A stretch of 62,225 nucleotides of DNA from Novosphingobium sp. AAP83. Its GTDB lineage: Bacteria > Pseudomonadota > Alphaproteobacteria > Sphingomonadales > Sphingomonadaceae. Made by a program: the position numbers and the translations under genes. This document shows positions 42,603 through 51,107 of the stretch, piece by piece; position 1 is the first letter of the stretch, and each line of letters opens with the position of its first letter. The notes under the pieces were generated by a model. The model made no database searches. It had not been told where the DNA came from and was given only the letters and a program-made list of their open reading frames with translations. The stretch is taken from NCBI RefSeq assembly GCF_001295795.1, contig NZ_LJHY01000021.1, positions 1 to 62,225 on the forward strand, in the 5' to 3' direction.

Positions 42603-43111
42603 GCAACTGGCTTTTCGGCAAGCTGCCCGCGCACGGCGATTTCGTTGCGCGCGGGATTGATGCGCCCACGCGTGACGCGCTCGATCTGTGGCTGACGGCA
42701 GAGATGGAGCGCGGACAGGCGGTGTGGGGTGACAGTTTTGCTGAGCGTTATGAGGCCGCACCGGTCTGGCACTTTGTTGATATGGATGCGGCGGGCTGCT
42801 GGACTGGCGGTATCTTGTGCGCCTCGACAGACCGGGTCGGGCGGCGGTTTCCGCTCATGTTTGCAGCGCCAGCAGTGGATTGTGAAAACGCGGCGGCGTT
42901 GTCAGCTGGATGCTTGACGTTTTTGGGCCAAGCCTTTGCGCAAGGGTGGGACGCAGATCAATTAGCCAACGCGCAAGTTGCCGCTGAGGCGCTGCCATGG
43001 AGCCCGACAGGTGCCACTTGGGCGCTGGTAGGTGAAGATGGGCCGTTGGTTGAGCTTATGGAAAATCGGCCGGTCGGGGTGATTGAGCGAATGCTGGAGA
43101 TGGCTGCATGA
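42584..43111 (+). CDS. tagF: T6SS regulator TagF
   Basis: A 175-residue TagF (ImpM) family protein. The N-terminal signature WLFGKLPAHGDFVARG is diagnostic, followed by LDLWLTAEMERG and GRRFPLMFA. TagF is a post-translational repressor of T6SS assembly in Pseudomonas and Agrobacterium, acting through the FHA protein. In some species it is fused to PppA; here it is separate but overlaps pppA by four bases. It begins within the last 19 bases of tssM, so translation is probably coupled. Confidence 0.9.
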   Translation: MPDRALSNWLFGKLPAHGDFVARGIDAPTRDALDLWLTAEMERGQAVWGDSFAERYEAAPVWHFVDMDAAGCWTGGILCASTDRVGRRFPLMFAAPAVDCENAAALSAGCLTFLGQAFAQGWDADQLANAQVAAEALPWSPTGATWALVGEDGPLVELMENRPVGVIERMLEMAA

Positions 43112-43860
43112 TCGTTGCGTTCCGCATCGAAGACAGGGCGCTAAGCCACGTAGGTAACGTGCGCAGCGAAAACGAAGACAGCCATTTTGCCGATGCAGGC
43201 GTGGGTGTGTGGCTGGTGACCGACGGAATGGGCGGGCATGCCAATGGCAAGCTGGCATCCGAAGCACTGGTGGCCGCCGTCGGCGCCGTGCGCGTGCCCG
43301 ATGCGATGGACAGCGCGTGTGATGTGGTGGCCAACGCAATCCATTCGGCCAATACCGCGATCTTTGGCCATGCCACAGACCTTGGCGTGCGCATGGGTGC
43401 AACCGTGGTGGCGTTGGTGGTGCGCGGCGATGAATTTGCGGTACTATGGGCAGGCGATAGCCGCGCATATCTGTACCGCGATGGCCAATTAATCCAACTC
43501 ACGCGTGATCACACGCAAGTTCAGGAAATGGTGGATCGCGGACTGCTCGATCCCGCCGATGCCGAAGATCATCCGATGAAGCACGTGCTATCACGCGCCG
43601 TGGGCGTGCAGGATACGTTGGAGATTGATGCGGTGCGCGACGTCGCGCAGACGCAAGACTTGTTCCTGCTGTGCAGCGATGGGCTTTACGGCGTGGTGGG
43701 CGAGGTGGAAATCGCGCGGATTTTGAGCGAGCGCGGCATTGGTGCAGCCGATGCTTTGGTTGAGGCCAGCCTTGCGGGGGGCGCACCGGATAACGTCACC
43801 GTTTCACTGGTAGGTTTGAGCGAGCCGACGCTCCTGATCCTGAACGGAGTGCCAGCGTGA
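43108..43860 (+). CDS. pppA: T6SS PP2C-type protein phosphatase PppA
   Basis: A 250-residue PPM/PP2C serine/threonine phosphatase. Metal-binding and catalytic blocks are VGNVRSENEDSHF near residue 15, VTDGMGGHANG near residue 36, WAGDSRAYLYR near residue 115, LCSDGLYGVV near residue 190 and GGAPDNVTV near residue 228. It should remove phosphate placed by the PpkA kinase encoded next, switching the secretion system off. Start overlaps the tagF stop, and its own stop overlaps the kinase GTG start, so the set is tightly coupled. Confidence 0.92.
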   Translation: MIVAFRIEDRALSHVGNVRSENEDSHFADAGVGVWLVTDGMGGHANGKLASEALVAAVGAVRVPDAMDSACDVVANAIHSANTAIFGHATDLGVRMGATVVALVVRGDEFAVLWAGDSRAYLYRDGQLIQLTRDHTQVQEMVDRGLLDPADAEDHPMKHVLSRAVGVQDTLEIDAVRDVAQTQDLFLLCSDGLYGVVGEVEIARILSERGIGAADALVEASLAGGAPDNVTVSLVGLSEPTLLILNGVPA

Positions 43861-45866
43861 GCAACAATAACGGATCGAATGGTGATGATGAACCGCGCAC
43901 CATCTTCAATCCTGTGCCCCTGCCGGGACAGGCCCCTTCCTTCAGTGCGGTAGAGAATAGCGGCGATGGCCCCCCTACAGCTATGCCGACAAGCCCGGCG
44001 CCTTTCGCCGCGCCTCCCGCATTTGCCGACACAGCCTTTCCAAACACCACGTCATTCTCTGCTATTGCGGGGGAACCGCGCGAGGTGCGCGAAGGCGATG
44101 TGCTCAATCACTTGTACGAGGTGCGCCGCTTTATCGCGCGGGGCGGCATGGGCCAGGTGTTCGAAGGTGTGAACATCAACAATGATGAAGAGCGCGTTGC
44201 GATCAAAGTGATCCTGCCGCATCTGGCGCGTGATCCCAATGTGCTGGCGATGTTCCGAAAGGAGGCCCGCACGCTGACGCGGCTCAGCCATGCCGCGCTG
44301 GTGCAATACCGCACGCTGGCGATGGAACCGCAATTGGGCGTGTTCTATATCGTGACAGAGTATATCGACGGGCAGAATTTGTCCGATGTGCTCTCGACGA
44401 TTGAGGCCACTCCGGCGCAGCTTTTGCAATTGATCCGCACACTGGCCGAGGGGCTTGCCGTGGCACACGCTCTGGGTGCCATCCACCGCGATATCTCGCC
44501 TGATAACATCATGCTCGAAGGCGGGCGGTTGGACCGCGCCAAAGTGATCGACTTTGGTATCGCCAAGGATCTCGATCCCGGCAGCCAGACGATTGTGGGC
44601 GATGGTTTTGCGGGCAAGCTCAATTATGTGGCGCCCGAGCAGCTTGGCGATTTTGGGCGCGAAGTGGGGCCGTGGAGCGATGTTTACAGCCTTGGCCTGA
44701 CGATCCTTGCGATCATCAGCAAGCGCGATGTGAATATGGGCGGATCACCGGTCGATGCGGTGGATAAACGCCGCGCAGGGCCGGATTTATCGCAAGTGCC
44801 GCACGAACTGCGTCCCGTCATGGAAGGCATGCTGCGCGCCAATCCGGCTGACCGGCTGCGCACGATGGAAGATGTGTTGGCGGCGCTGGGCGATCGCGTT
44901 GGGAGCGCTACAGCGTTTCTGACTCCGCAACCGCAGCCGGTAGTACCGCCACCGCCTGTCGCTACGGCCAAACCTGTTCTCAAAACGAAGCCTGTGAAGG
45001 CTGCCGGTGAAGGCGGTGACAATCAGCGCAAGATGCTGATCGGTGCCGGGATTGCGGCCGCAGTCTTGCTGGTTGGCGGCATCGGCGTGATGATGTCATC
45101 GCAAGATGATCCTGCGCCCGAGGCGAGTGTTGCGGCGGTTGCCGCGCCTGCTGGTAATCCGTTGAAAGTGGCGCAGGCCGCGCTGGATGGCGGTCTGGCT
45201 AACGTCGGATGCTCTTGGCTCGATGTGAGCGACTTGCAAGTGCAGGGTAACGATGTGGCGCTGTCGGTGAAAGGCGTGGCAGGTCAGCCAGTTGAGGCGC
45301 AGAACGAGATCAGCAAACTGCTATCGGCCAAAGGCTTGCGCGCGGCATCGATTGATTTCAGCGATGTTGCACAAGTAAACGCCAATGTTTGCGGCCCGGT
45401 CGCTGCTTTTCGGCAAGTGCGCAGCAAAGGGCGCGCGCACCTTGCTACACCGCAAGCCAAGTGGGAACTGGCGAAGTATCCGGACGGCGATGAGAACGCA
45501 GGAAAAGTTGGAGCGCCTGTAATCATCGAGTTTGATTTCAACGGCGTTGACGGTGATATTGCAGTTGTGGGTGTTGACGAGAACGGAAAGCTGACTTTCG
45601 AACCTTTGTTCGACCGCAGCTATTTGGCAGAAAATGCCGTCCCGGCTGCTCCCGGGCAATATCGCTATCAAATCGATACATGGCACGCCGGGTGGAGCGG
45701 TATCTTCTTGCTTTGGGGCAAAGGGCCGTTCGATCAGCAATTGTTAAATGGCACTGCGGCTTCCCGCGGTAGCGATTGGCCTGCGCGGTTTATGGCTGAA
45801 GCGCGTGCGAAGGGATGGCAGGCCGATATGGTTTCGTACAAAACCGTGAACGAGCAGCCGGATTGA
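43857..45866 (+). CDS. ppkA: T6SS serine/threonine kinase PpkA
   Basis: A 669-residue transmembrane Hanks-type kinase. The N-terminal 75 residues are disordered and carry RTIFNPVPLPG with threonine 15, similar to the TssL N terminus. The kinase domain has a glycine loop GGMGQVF, K117 (VAIK), E136, the HRD motif 210-212 with D212, DFG 232-234 and APE 259-261, all intact. A proline-rich linker leads to one membrane helix at about residues 393-414 and a 250-residue periplasmic domain of unrecognised type that could sense an envelope signal. It would phosphorylate TssL or the FHA protein to trigger assembly. GTG start overlapping the pppA stop. It ends against the convergent FHA gene with no spacer. 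Confidence 0.92.
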   Translation: MSNNNGSNGDDEPRTIFNPVPLPGQAPSFSAVENSGDGPPTAMPTSPAPFAAPPAFADTAFPNTTSFSAIAGEPREVREGDVLNHLYEVRRFIARGGMGQVFEGVNINNDEERVAIKVILPHLARDPNVLAMFRKEARTLTRLSHAALVQYRTLAMEPQLGVFYIVTEYIDGQNLSDVLSTIEATPAQLLQLIRTLAEGLAVAHALGAIHRDISPDNIMLEGGRLDRAKVIDFGIAKDLDPGSQTIVGDGFAGKLNYVAPEQLGDFGREVGPWSDVYSLGLTILAIISKRDVNMGGSPVDAVDKRRAGPDLSQVPHELRPVMEGMLRANPADRLRTMEDVLAALGDRVGSATAFLTPQPQPVVPPPPVATAKPVLKTKPVKAAGEGGDNQRKMLIGAGIAAAVLLVGGIGVMMSSQDDPAPEASVAAVAAPAGNPLKVAQAALDGGLANVGCSWLDVSDLQVQGNDVALSVKGVAGQPVEAQNEISKLLSAKGLRAASIDFSDVAQVNANVCGPVAAFRQVRSKGRAHLATPQAKWELAKYPDGDENAGKVGAPVIIEFDFNGVDGDIAVVGVDENGKLTFEPLFDRSYLAENAVPAAPGQYRYQIDTWHAGWSGIFLLWGKGPFDQQLLNGTAASRGSDWPARFMAEARAKGWQADMVSYKTVNEQPD

Positions 45867-47411
45867 TCACCGCCTACGCGAAATGTCTTCATAAGCGCGG
45901 CGGAATTCTTTGGAGAAGATCTCCATGAACGCCTCGTCCGAACCTTGGGCGACGCCGCTGAATTCGCGTTCATAGGCGTTCCACAGTGCGGCATCGCGCG
46001 CGCCGGGCAAGATGCGGGAGAGAATACCGCCTTGTTCGGCGCGGGACCGGATGGAACGCGGGCTGAACCGGTCGAGCGTGTGGCGGAGCGCGCCTTGCAT
46101 AGCGCTGAGTGTGGCCATCTGGTGCGCTTGCAAATCTTTGAAGGCATCTTCGATTGCGCGTTCGCCATCCATGAACCCGCGTTGCGGATCGTTCAGAAGC
46201 TGTTCGAGCGCCTGTTCGGGCGTGCGCGCAAACTTCAGCGGATTGTTGCCATCGAATTCCAGGCTGGTTCCTTGTGCGCCAAGCTGGCTCTTGGCGCGCG
46301 CGCGCGCCTCAAGCATTACGACCATACCTGCGACAAGCCGGAGCAAAAGGCTTCCGGCTTTGCCCAGCGTTTGCGCCTCACCCGATTGCAGTTTTGCCAA
46401 GCTGAGGCCAGCGGATTGGGCCAGTGCGGCAAGCCCCGGACCATTCGCTGCTGGTTGTGCTGGCACGGGGGGCGGGCTTGGTATGTGTGCAACCGGTTGC
46501 GGTGCGGGTACGTGGGCAACAGGCACCGGCGCAGGTGGTGGCGCAGGTGGTGGCGCAGGGGTGAACGCAGGTGGCGGCGATGCAGCGGGGCCGCCAAAGC
46601 CGCCACGCGCCCAATCAACCACGTTCGATTCAGAAAACTTGCCCCAGATGTCATCTGCGGCAGGCGGCGGGGGTGGGGCTGCCGGGCTTGACCAATCGGA
46701 TGCCGGCTTCAATGGGGTCGGAACAGGAACACCCCATCCTGCAGATTGAGCGGGATCAGCCACTGGCGGTGGAGCCGGTGGCGCGGATGCACCCCAGCCA
46801 CTTGAAGATGCTGCCGGCGCGGGGGCAGATGGTGCGCCCCAAGCTGATACTGAAGGCGTTGCTGGCGGCCCCCATCCTCCTGATGCGCCTGACGTTGCGG
46901 CAGGTGCGGGCGCGGTTGGCGGCGCTGCCCAGTTTTGCGACATCGGGCCAGTGCCGGAAATGGCTGAACCTGTCGGGCGGGCATCCCAGCTTGAAGAAGA
47001 AGCAGGCGGGGCCGCATCATCATTGCCGCCTGTCCACCCTCGCCAATCGGCAGGAGCAGGGCTGGCATTTCGTTCTGCCGCCTGTGCCGCAGCCGCATCA
47101 TCAAGCGATGCTACGATTTCGTACTGACCAACCCGGAAGACGTCGCCGGGTGAAATCAGGTGCGGACCGGCAAGCCGTGCAGGCTGGCCATCCAGAAAAG
47201 TGCCGTTGGTGCTGTGATCTATCAACTCGTAATTGCCGCCGGAAAAGCGGACTTCGCAATGGCGTGAAGAAACATGCAATGATGGATCGGGCAAACACCA
47301 ATCCGTTGTTGCAGCACGACCAATTAATGCCCCGCGCTTGTCAATAACAAGCGACAGCGGCGATCCATTGTCGAGCCTATCGGCATTGCGGATGAATAAA
47401 GTTAACGGCAC
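45867..47411 (-). CDS. tagH: T6SS FHA-domain protein TagH (Fha)
   Basis: A 514-residue protein with an N-terminal FHA domain: GRAATTDWCLP, SSRHCEVRF and the phosphothreonine-binding STNGTFLDG at about residues 67-75. A Pro/Ala-rich low-complexity linker covers residues 120-330. The TagH C-terminal domain is in the last 130 residues (FDGNNPLKFARTPEQALEQLL, FMEIFSKEFRRAYED). Fha proteins read the phosphorylated threonine made by PpkA and promote assembly. The start is GTG without a clear ribosome binding site. It is convergent with ppkA and lies 78 bases after the DUF6931 gene, so it is probably transcribed from the vgrG side. Confidence 0.9.
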   Translation of the reverse strand: MPLTLFIRNADRLDNGSPLSLVIDKRGALIGRAATTDWCLPDPSLHVSSRHCEVRFSGGNYELIDHSTNGTFLDGQPARLAGPHLISPGDVFRVGQYEIVASLDDAAAAQAAERNASPAPADWRGWTGGNDDAAPPASSSSWDARPTGSAISGTGPMSQNWAAPPTAPAPAATSGASGGWGPPATPSVSAWGAPSAPAPAASSSGWGASAPPAPPPVADPAQSAGWGVPVPTPLKPASDWSSPAAPPPPPAADDIWGKFSESNVVDWARGGFGGPAASPPPAFTPAPPPAPPPAPVPVAHVPAPQPVAHIPSPPPVPAQPAANGPGLAALAQSAGLSLAKLQSGEAQTLGKAGSLLLRLVAGMVVMLEARARAKSQLGAQGTSLEFDGNNPLKFARTPEQALEQLLNDPQRGFMDGERAIEDAFKDLQAHQMATLSAMQGALRHTLDRFSPRSIRSRAEQGGILSRILPGARDAALWNAYEREFSGVAQGSDEAFMEIFSKEFRRAYEDISRRR

Positions 47412-47489
47412 AAACGTGGATTATCGTCTTGGCATTGAAATGTCACCACATACCATCAACCCGGCATCAACATTTGACAGGTTCCAGAT

Positions 47490-48026
47490 TTAAGCACCAG
47501 CAAGGACCGTTTCACCCAAGGCAAGTCCTGTGATGATAGCATTGTCAGGCTCTTCCAGTGCAAACGCAGCGGTTAGTACGGCGGCGGCCGCCAATTTGGC
47601 GCAAGTATCTGGCGGGGGCTGGATGGGCGGCAAATCTTCTTCGGAGATAGAACCACCAGACAGAAAAATGGTCTGGCAAATCAGCGACTGCGCGGATTCA
47701 TCGTCAAGGCTGTCACCCAGTTCGGCGGCTGCGCGGCGCAATCCGTCTGAGGGGTTATCAATCCAGCGCAGCGCGGCAACCATGGCGGGGTCGGTGCGTG
47801 CGATCCCCATTTCAATCAGTGCGCGCACGGCCCACACCACACATTCATAACGTGGCATGGCATGGGCAATGAAGTTTACAGCATCGACCATTTCGCCCTC
47901 TTGGCGCAACTGCGCAAACCATGCTTCTGGCGAAACGCCCCGCGCTGCCTCGGGTACATTGCGCGGATTGACGTAGGCCGCGAGTTGGGCGGCGTCGGTC
48001 CATGTGGAGAGCTTCCAGTTGTCCAT
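47490..48026 (-). CDS. DUF6931 family protein between vgrG and tagH
   Basis: A 178-residue, mostly helical, soluble protein beginning MDNWKLSTWTDAAQLAAYV, with PEAWFAQLRQEGEMVDAVNFIAHAMPRYECVVWAVRAL in the first half and a hydrophobic Ala-rich C terminus. It matches what I recall as DUF6931, a small family found near T6SS genes in alpha- and other proteobacteria, with no known function. There is no signal peptide. The chosen ATG lies eight bases after the vgrG stop with GAGGCGG upstream; an earlier start overlapping vgrG is possible. Position after vgrG suggests a tip, chaperone or immunity role, which is inference. Confidence 0.7.
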   Translation of the reverse strand: MDNWKLSTWTDAAQLAAYVNPRNVPEAARGVSPEAWFAQLRQEGEMVDAVNFIAHAMPRYECVVWAVRALIEMGIARTDPAMVAALRWIDNPSDGLRRAAAELGDSLDDESAQSLICQTIFLSGGSISEEDLPPIQPPPDTCAKLAAAAVLTAAFALEEPDNAIITGLALGETVLAGA

Positions 48027-48034
48027 CGTCCGCC

Positions 48035-50044
48035 TCAATTGATTTTGACAAGGCTGCCCTTGGCAACAAGAATTCCCGATGCCTCAACATTCGTCATGGC
48101 CGCTTTCAGCTGTGCTTTGGCCGAAGCTTCCATTTTAAGCTGGGTCGTGGCGATTTTGATCGATGTGGGATCAATCGTAATTGTACTTCCGCCGCATTTC
48201 AGCGTGATCTTTTTTGCAGCAGTGATTTCGATCGTATCGCCCGAGGTGACCTTAATATTTTTGGTCACGTTCAGCGTATCGTTGGATTTGATATCAACCT
48301 TGCGGTCTTTGTTCACCGTGATTGTTTCGGTGCCCTTCACGTCTTCCTTGCGATTGGCCTCGATTAGGATTTCCTCGTTTTTGCCAACGCGTTCCTTGCG
48401 GTTTTTGCCCACGCTGATTTCCACATCGCGGCCCACTTTATGCGTTTCATTGTGCCGAACGCGCGTGTTCATATCGCGTTCGGCATGCATGAAGAATTCT
48501 TCTTTGCCGGTTGCGTCGTCAAAGCGCAGCTCGTTGGCTCCGGGTGCTTTGGTATCAAGCGCTTCTGTTTCGGGCAGTGAATCGCCGGTGGTCCGCTTAT
48601 AGGTTTTGGTGCGCCAAAGCGCCTTTGTTTTGTGTTCCGGCAGCTTGTAAACCGGCATGTGGCTTGCGTTGAATACGCGGCCAACGATGATTGGCCGGTC
48701 CGGGTTGCCGTTGATGAAATCAACCAGGACCTCGTGTCCGATCCGGGGGATGACGATATTGCCAAGGCCCCCGGTTTGCGAAACACGGATCCAGCAGCTG
48801 GATTTATCATCCAGCTTGCCTTCGCGGTCCCAATGGAACTGCACCTTGATCCGGCCAAATTCATCGACATGGATTTCTTCGCCCGCCGGCCCTGTCACCA
48901 CCGCCGTTTCGGGGCCACGTGCTGAAGGGCGCGGGGTGACGATGGGCGCGCGGAATGCCACATCGTGGGGTACCGTTGTGATCTCGACGAAAGTTTGCCC
49001 GCCGCCGCCGCCCGACCGGTGCTGCTCGGTGGCCAATGTCGTCCGGCACCGGATGATCAGGTAGCTCCGGTTGAAGCGATCAATCGGATGGCTTTTTACC
49101 TGCATCTGATATCCGGTTTCTATCCCGGCATATGTGGTGGTGCCATCATAGCGCAAACGCTGCGCACGGCGGCTTTCCAGCACGACGGTGCTCAGCGTTT
49201 GTCCGGCAGGTTCCTGATAATAACGGCCCGGCCAGTTATAAACCTCGATCTCGTCGAGCGGATGCGCGCTGCGCTCGGTCGCTTCGGCTTGGCGAGGGCG
49301 GGTAGGTTGCTTGAAATCATAATCGCGCATCGTAACGCGCGCTTCGCCGCCAGTCGTGGCACGCTCATGCCATGATTGGATGAAAATGCCGCTGCTTGCG
49401 CCGCGAACCGTCGAATCGACCAGCGCCGTAGAATCAGACAAGGGGTTGTAGGTAATCGGTCCAGCAGGCAGAGGCGCATGGCAGCCCGGCCTGTCGCAAA
49501 TCACCATCGTATGGGCCGAAGATGTGTGGCTGTAATGGTAGTACAGCCCCTCTTCTTCCATGAGCCGCGAAACGAAATCAAAATCGCTCTCGCCATACTG
49601 CACGCAATAGGCCAGTTGCCGCGTCCCGCTGGACGCCTTCACCTCAAAAGCGATGCTGCATTCCGACAGAACCGACTTGATGATATCAATGACAGATTTG
49701 TTCTGGAATATCCGGTAATTGCAACCCTGATCGTGCAATTGTGCTGCTGGAGCCAATACGAGGCGATACACAAAACCTGCCCCGTTAATTTCTTCAACAT
49801 ATTCAGCATCGACGACAATGCCGTGGAAATGGCGAAGTACTTTTCCATCAAGCTTGCTTTCGATGGCTGCTGTCTTTCCCAAGTTGGGCAAAAGTTCTAT
49901 TTCATCGAGAGATAGAACCTCAAGCGTAATTGCAAAGTGCTGGCTCAGCGCCTCAAAGGCGTCGAGTCGCACAAGCTTAAGTTGTTCGGTGCCGCTCCCT
50001 AGCCTAAGGGCAAGGGCGGTTTGCCGCGTTAGGCTATCGGCCAA
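48035..50044 (-). CDS. vgrG: T6SS spike protein VgrG (TssI)
   Basis: A 669-residue VgrG. The gp27-like part spans about residues 20-370 (FHGIVVDAEYVEEINGAGFVYRLVLAPA, YCVQYGESDFDFVSRLMEEEGLYY). The gp5 OB-fold follows (GEEIHVDEFGRIKVQFHWDREG, IPRIGHEVLVDFINGNPDRPIIVGRVFN). The C terminus is a beta-prism of short repeats (KNRKERVGKNEEI) ending in VKIN. No extra catalytic domain is fused. The frame extends 14 codons upstream to a GTG without ribosome binding site; I prefer the TTG preceded by AGGGGA at six bases. It heads a minus-strand group with DUF6931 and tagH, divergent from the ompA-tssA operon. Confidence 0.92.
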   Translation of the reverse strand: MADSLTRQTALALRLGSGTEQLKLVRLDAFEALSQHFAITLEVLSLDEIELLPNLGKTAAIESKLDGKVLRHFHGIVVDAEYVEEINGAGFVYRLVLAPAAQLHDQGCNYRIFQNKSVIDIIKSVLSECSIAFEVKASSGTRQLAYCVQYGESDFDFVSRLMEEEGLYYHYSHTSSAHTMVICDRPGCHAPLPAGPITYNPLSDSTALVDSTVRGASSGIFIQSWHERATTGGEARVTMRDYDFKQPTRPRQAEATERSAHPLDEIEVYNWPGRYYQEPAGQTLSTVVLESRRAQRLRYDGTTTYAGIETGYQMQVKSHPIDRFNRSYLIIRCRTTLATEQHRSGGGGGQTFVEITTVPHDVAFRAPIVTPRPSARGPETAVVTGPAGEEIHVDEFGRIKVQFHWDREGKLDDKSSCWIRVSQTGGLGNIVIPRIGHEVLVDFINGNPDRPIIVGRVFNASHMPVYKLPEHKTKALWRTKTYKRTTGDSLPETEALDTKAPGANELRFDDATGKEEFFMHAERDMNTRVRHNETHKVGRDVEISVGKNRKERVGKNEEILIEANRKEDVKGTETITVNKDRKVDIKSNDTLNVTKNIKVTSGDTIEITAAKKITLKCGGSTITIDPTSIKIATTQLKMEASAKAQLKAAMTNVEASGILVAKGSLVKIN

Positions 50045-50413
50045 ATCAGTTCCCCTACTTGGCGGTCCCGGCAAAAAGCGCCGCACCTGCGCGAACTATT
50101 TGCTTTTTGTTGGTGATCATGTCTGTGACAGATATCACCGCACTCAAAGCATCAGATTGTTATGAAGACTCTATGAAGCCGATCAAGATGTTTCCGTAGT
50201 TTTTTTGAGGGGTTTTCGGGTTATATCTATAGATTGTGCCAAAGCGGCACTGATTCTTGACATATTGTCGGTCAATTGAATGACTTAAAGAAAATGTTTG
50301 CGGTAAAAAGCGATCACTTGTAAGTAAACGATCAGTTTATAATCTGAAGAAATTGGAAGTGCAGTCCCGGAAGATTCCGGTTTGGGCATTAACCTGCTAA
50401 CTAAAGGTATAAT
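50045..50413. other. AT-rich divergent control region of the T6SS
   Basis: No gene is visible in this spacer between vgrG and the OmpA-like gene, apart from a possible N-terminal extension of vgrG at its left edge. It is visibly richer in A+T than its surroundings. It contains an inverted repeat TTGAC-N9-GTCAA at 50257-50275 and a direct repeat CGATCA at 50311 and 50329, just ahead of a perfect TATAAT. It probably holds the promoters of both the vgrG group and the tss operon. Confidence 0.5.
50338..50343 (+). promoter_or_regulatory. -10 element of the ompA-tssA operon
   Basis: A perfect TATAAT hexamer 71 bases before the OmpA-like gene. The -35 region is poor (CACTTG at 17-bp spacing) and is overlapped by a direct repeat of CGATCA with an 18-base period, so an activator may be required. 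Confidence 0.45.
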
Positions 50414-51073
50414 ATGATGTTCAAGTTGATCCTTTCGGGCGCTCTGTTCGCAGCCCCGGTAGTGGCATTCGCTCAAGCTGGGCCTGTTTCTGAAAAGTCG
50501 GCGAGCCAAATCGTTTGCGAGTTGATGAACGACTGTGAAGCCTTCAATCAGGAGCTTGCGACTGCCGAAAAGGGGGCGACGCGCGAGTTCGGTTTTATTC
50601 GCGCCAAAAAGGCCGCGAAACCTGCAGCAGGGGTGGCTGTTGAATATGCTGCGCCGAAAAAGCGTGCACCGGTGGCTGCCGGTAAGCGTCCCTCCTATGT
50701 CCCCGTGTCTTCGACAGTCGCTTCGTCCGCACGGCCAGGCCAGACAACGCTGCCGATCAACTTTGCGTCAGGCTCTGCCTCGATTTTGCCAAGCAGTCGC
50801 GCCCAGGCGCAACGCTTGGCTAGTGCTATCAAGCAAGTAGCTGCTGCGGGCACGCGCTTTGTTGTTGGCGGGCACACCGACGCGGTTGGCGGACGTGAGT
50901 ACAACCTTGAATTGTCCAAGCGCCGTGCCGATGCTTTGGTCGATTTTCTCGTCAGCTCCGGAGTTGACCGTTCGCGCCTTCAGCCCGAGGGCTATGGTTT
51001 TGATAAGCCCCTGCCGGGCCTTGGCGCCAAAGCTGCGGCAAACCGCCGTGTCGAGATCGTGAAGGTCGACTAA
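50414..51073 (+). CDS. OmpA-family peptidoglycan-binding protein at the head of the tss operon
   Basis: A 219-residue exported protein with a signal peptide (MMFKLILSGALFAAPVVAFAQA). A spacer with two cysteines (VCELMNDCEAF) and a basic Ala/Lys-rich stretch follows. The C-terminal OmpA-like domain starts near residue 115: INFASGSASILP, VVGGHTDAVGGREYNLELSKRRADAL and ANRRVEIVKVD. The domain binds diaminopimelate of peptidoglycan. There is no lipobox cysteine, so it is not TssJ. As the first gene before tssA, it may help anchor the apparatus to the wall in a system without TssJ (inference). Two adjacent ATG codons are possible. Confidence 0.82.
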   Translation: MMFKLILSGALFAAPVVAFAQAGPVSEKSASQIVCELMNDCEAFNQELATAEKGATREFGFIRAKKAAKPAAGVAVEYAAPKKRAPVAAGKRPSYVPVSSTVASSARPGQTTLPINFASGSASILPSSRAQAQRLASAIKQVAAAGTRFVVGGHTDAVGGREYNLELSKRRADALVDFLVSSGVDRSRLQPEGYGFDKPLPGLGAKAAANRRVEIVKVD

Positions 51074-51107
51074 GCATAAGATTGGGTGAAGATCAGGGCC
51101 AAATGGC

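Noticed and set aside
50414..51073. OmpA-like protein as the missing TssJ lipoprotein
   Set aside because: It has an ordinary signal peptide without a lipobox cysteine and a peptidoglycan-binding domain, not the TssJ beta-sandwich.
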